Made by a program: the position numbers and the translations under genes
NCBI GenBank assembly: GCA_022885665.1
Contig: JAGQDJ010000051.1
Span: 429,155 to 493,154, forward strand
DNA: 64,000 bases
Source of the DNA: Triops longicaudatus
Taxonomy: Eukaryota; Arthropoda; Branchiopoda; Notostraca; Triopsidae
Direction of reading: 5' to 3'
Part shown: positions 62,853-64,000 of the stretch, one piece after another
Layout of the letters: each line of letters opens with the position of its first letter
Numbering within the stretch: the first letter of the stretch is position 1
Notes under the pieces: generated by a model
What the model was told of the DNA's origin: nothing
Seen by the model: only the letters and a program-made list of their open reading frames with translations
The model's database searches: none

Positions 62853-63962
62853 TCAAATGACCAACGTCATATCCTTCCGGTTCGGCAACGTGGTTCGCTT
62901 GCCTTGCCACAAACTCGGTTGAATGGTAAAAGCGTCAATCGTTACAGTTAAATGCTTGGTATGAATTTGCGAAAAACATTTCCCACCGGAGTTATACCTA
63001 CAAAAATACAAATTTAGTGCGACAAACTTGATTATTTTCTGAACTATCGCTATCCGGTAAGTTTCTCGGCCTTTAATTTGATTGCATAAGGACCTTATAC
63101 CGGTGTCAGAAACTTACTGGACAATCTGACGTAGAAAGATTTAATTACTTGAAAAATTTCTCGAACATATTCTCCGTAATGACTTTGGGACCGTTGCCGT
63201 AAAGTTTGATAACTTCATCTCGATCGGGACAGTATGAGTACAATGCCCTGAATTGACAGCCGGCGTCGCGGAATAAGACTAAAAAGTTTTTGTTCTCGGA
63301 TCGTGCGATTTCCTCCAACACGCGCTGCTTGGCTTCTCGGTTGACTACTCCCGGGAATACACAATACTCCACTGCGTTAATAATGTTGGAGCGGTTGGAT
63401 CGTGCTGCAGGTTGCTTATACAGGCGTGGCCCTGTTCAAAATACAAATGGATGATAAATCAGTCATATAATCTTCAAAATTCAATTATCTCTTTTCTAGT
63501 AATTTTTGTCGAGCTTTTTAGAAAGCACTCTTGTTGAAAAACACGCGCAGAAACATACACCGAATAATTAAAAGACAAGTCTGTATCAACTCATTACCCA
63601 TATAATCCACATTGTTGCTGGTGGAGCTAATATCACTTGCCCCGTCGTCAAATCCGCGGCGTTTGGAAATCAAGCCCGGAGGCAGGGAACCTGGTCCTAG
63701 AAGATCAAACATGATCAAGTTAACTGTTCCAATTGCAGTGACAGAAAAAAAAAGGAACTATTCGCTACAGTACAAATGACAGGTAGGAGGGACATAAAAG
63801 TCTGGGTTAATAATGTACCAGAAGGAGACGGCAGTCGTCGCAAAAGCGCCTGCGCGGCTGACGCCGGCGAAGGCGCTCTTCGAGGGGGCGTGGCGCTATG
63901 TCGCCCTCCTGTGCTGCTTAACCCCAAATCCAACTCTCCACCCGGAGCCAAGGACAATGCAC
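62853..63962 (-). CDS. Patronin: Patronin/CAMSAP C-terminal exons with CKK domain (5' part beyond window)
   Basis: Four exons are visible: 63962-63819, 63696-63598, 63431-63149 and 62997-62853, with phases 1, 1 and 2. They encode a Ser/Pro/Arg-rich linker (TPPRRAPSPASAAQALLRRL), then DYMGPRLYKQP and the CKK domain: AVEYCVFPGVVNREAKQRVL, NKNFLVLFRDAGCQFRALYS, YGNGPKVITENMFEKFFK, YNSGGKCFSQIHTKHLTVTI and DAFTIQPSLWQ, ending RKDMTLVI. CKK binds microtubules and recognises minus ends, so the protein stabilises non-centrosomal minus ends. The first exon's acceptor (GTGTAG before 63962) is the weakest boundary. The reading frame stays open for ~30 more bases toward the window edge. The calponin-homology and coiled-coil parts must lie beyond 64000. 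Confidence 0.95.
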
Positions 63963-64000
63963 CTACACCATGCCCACAGACATAGAATTCACGAGACTAA

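Overview
This is animal nuclear DNA. It is AT-rich and sparsely coding, and most genes are split by short introns (about 50-100 bp) with GT-AG borders. Eight protein-coding genes and one clear pseudogene can be built exon by exon with consistent reading phases. The gene set suggests an arthropod: a Cad96Ca/stitcher-type receptor tyrosine kinase, quiver-like Ly6 proteins, cathepsin C, TBC1D7 and Patronin/CAMSAP. A crustacean is my best guess. That is an inference from gene content and intron style, and no marker here proves the species.

Layout. Positions 1-16.9 kb hold no gene I can support, only homopolymer tracts, a perfect 38-bp palindrome and degenerate repeats. Positions 16.9-19.2 kb carry two minus-strand Ly6/uPAR genes, which appear to be duplicates with the same exon plan. 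Positions 19.5-21.1 kb hold a broken epoxide hydrolase on the plus strand. Positions 21.1-28.3 kb are non-coding and include one copy of a ~1-kb dispersed repeat. Positions 28.3-43.3 kb hold one plus-strand receptor tyrosine kinase, with a signal-peptide exon, a ~10.5-kb intron, a 2.3-kb exon for a mucin-like ectodomain and seven kinase exons.

Positions 43.7-47.5 kb (minus) encode a 5'-nucleotidase-family protein. It has lost nearly all metal-binding and substrate-binding residues, gained a Thr-rich insert, and ends in a transmembrane segment. Its second intron is largely a second copy of the ~1-kb repeat. Positions 48.2-57.5 kb (minus) are a head-to-tail array of three cathepsin C (dipeptidyl peptidase 1) genes with intact catalytic triads but different intron sets. 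Positions 60.1-61.9 kb (plus) encode TBC1D7, and 62.9-64 kb (minus) hold the last exons of Patronin/CAMSAP, which runs off the window.

The genes do not form one pathway. The Ly6 pair, the receptor, the nucleotidase-like protein and the cathepsins are all predicted to be secreted, cell-surface or lysosomal. TBC1D7 (TSC complex) and Patronin (microtubule minus ends) are intracellular housekeeping genes. The most unusual items are the nucleotidase pseudoenzyme, the kinase receptor with a cysteine-free mucin ectodomain, intron turnover among the cathepsin copies, and the repeat whose edge coincides with a splice donor.
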